Shown in pieces: positions 4,589-5,125 of a stretch of DNA of 5,125 nucleotides; position 1 is the stretch's first letter; each line of letters opens with the position of its first letter. Both the position numbers and the translations under genes were made by a program. Origin of the DNA: a methanogenic archaeon (GTDB taxonomy: Archaea > Thermoplasmatota > Thermoplasmata > Methanomassiliicoccales > Methanomethylophilaceae); contig CADAGG010000073.1 of assembly GCA_902787415.1 (NCBI GenBank), forward strand, positions 1 to 5,125, in the 5' to 3' direction. The notes beneath the pieces were generated by a model. It did no database searches. It worked only from the letters and a program-made list of their open reading frames with translations, and had not been told where the DNA came from.

Positions 4589-5125
4589 ATGGAGAACGCT
4601 GTCCCCGCCTGCCTCAAGGAATTCTTCTCGGAGCACCGCAGGGTGGCCCTGGCATTCTCGGGAGGCGCCGATTCCTCGTACCTGCTCTATGCGGCCGGGG
4701 AATGCGGTGCCGAGGTCGCCGCCTACCATGTCCGTTCGCAGTTCCAACCCGGTTTCGAGACCGGGGATGCGGTGAGGTTCGCCGGATCGCTCGGAGCCCC
4801 TCTGAAGATCATAGAGACTGACATACTCTCCGATGACCGCATCGCGGAGAACCCTCCGGAGCGCTGCTATCTCTGCAAGAGGCGCGTGTTCTCGGAGCTC
4901 CTGCATGCGGCGGAAACTGATGGGGCAGGCACCGTCATCGATGCCACCAACGCCTCGGACGACCCCTCGGCACGTCCGGGGATGAAGGCCCTGGAGGAAC
5001 TGGGGATCGTGTCCCCGCTCAGGCTCTGCGGCATCGGCAAGACCGACATACGCAGGCTCTCCAAAGAAGCGGGACTCCCTACCTGGAACATGCCGTCCAA
5101 CTCCTGCCTCGCCACCCGCATACCG
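4589..5125 (+). CDS. larE: LarE, ATP-dependent sacrificial sulfur transferase (5' part)
   Basis: The first 179 codons are present and the frame runs off the window; the known family length is about 270, so roughly a third is missing. LarE belongs to the PP-loop superfamily. It adenylylates the carboxylated pyridinium precursor and inserts sulfur into it to make the nickel-pincer nucleotide cofactor of lactate racemase and related enzymes. Visible motifs are the PP-loop SGGADSS at 24-30, RCYLCKRRVF at 92-101, DATNASDDPSARPGMKALEELG at 118-139 with VSPLR following, and SCLATRIP at 172-179. Three cysteines (C93, C96, C173) suggest the cluster-binding type that recycles sulfur rather than sacrificing a single cysteine. 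The ATG lies four bases after the AlbA_2 gene's stop with only a weak ribosome site, so the pair is probably co-transcribed. No larB, larC or larA is in view. Confidence 0.9.
   Translation, partial: MENAVPACLKEFFSEHRRVALAFSGGADSSYLLYAAGECGAEVAAYHVRSQFQPGFETGDAVRFAGSLGAPLKIIETDILSDDRIAENPPERCYLCKRRVFSELLHAAETDGAGTVIDATNASDDPSARPGMKALEELGIVSPLRLCGIGKTDIRRLSKEAGLPTWNMPSNSCLATRIP

Noticed and set aside
3403..4617. A 404-codon open frame on the minus strand, antisense to the AlbA_2 gene
   Set aside because: Its translation is a low-complexity run of Glu, Gly, His and Val with no domain, as expected from reading GC-rich codons backwards. The opposite strand has clear membrane helices and AlbA_2 motifs.

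Overview
The window reads as archaeal chromosome, most likely from a Thermoplasmata-type methanogen such as a member of the Methanomassiliicoccales. Three things support an archaeal origin: adjacent genes for the two prenyltransferases of archaeal ether-lipid synthesis, A/T-rich TATA-like boxes in an otherwise GC-rich sequence, and short GGAG-type ribosome binding sites. All seven stop codons visible here are TGA and none is TAG. That fits, but does not prove, a pyrrolysine-using lineage that avoids amber stops. The lineage call is inference.

Left block (1-2044, + strand). The last 20 codons of an unidentified gene are followed by a tight operon. It encodes a UbiA-family digeranylgeranylglyceryl phosphate synthase (GTG start at 111), geranylgeranylglyceryl phosphate synthase (ATGA overlap at 926) and a 120-residue seven-cysteine putative zinc protein whose ribosome binding site overlaps the preceding stop. 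The first two enzymes catalyse successive steps that put two geranylgeranyl chains on glycerol-1-phosphate, making the archaeal membrane lipid core. The role of the cysteine protein is unknown.

Middle block (2045-3348, - strand). A two-gene operon converges on the left block with no intergenic base. Its first gene encodes an Arg/Gly/Pro-rich, largely disordered protein with two nearly identical 28-residue tandem repeats and a small helical C-terminal region. It is coupled by a GTGA overlap to a PPC/DUF296-domain protein. The pairing resembles plant AHL proteins (AT-hook plus PPC), here split over two polypeptides, but none of its GRP tripeptides is a full AT-hook.

Right block (3349-5125). 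A short divergent intergenic region holds TATA-like elements for both directions and a 6-5-6 inverted repeat just downstream of the rightward one. Rightward lies a six-helix membrane protein ending in a cytosolic AlbA_2 (Schlafen-type) domain, then after four bases the 5' part of larE, an ATP-dependent sulfur-insertion enzyme of nickel-pincer cofactor synthesis, cut off by the window end.

No RNA gene, CRISPR array, insertion sequence or integrase was seen. There is no gene-free stretch longer than about 120 bases. The least ordinary items are the membrane-anchored AlbA_2 protein with its putative three-acid site, and the repeat protein/PPC pair.
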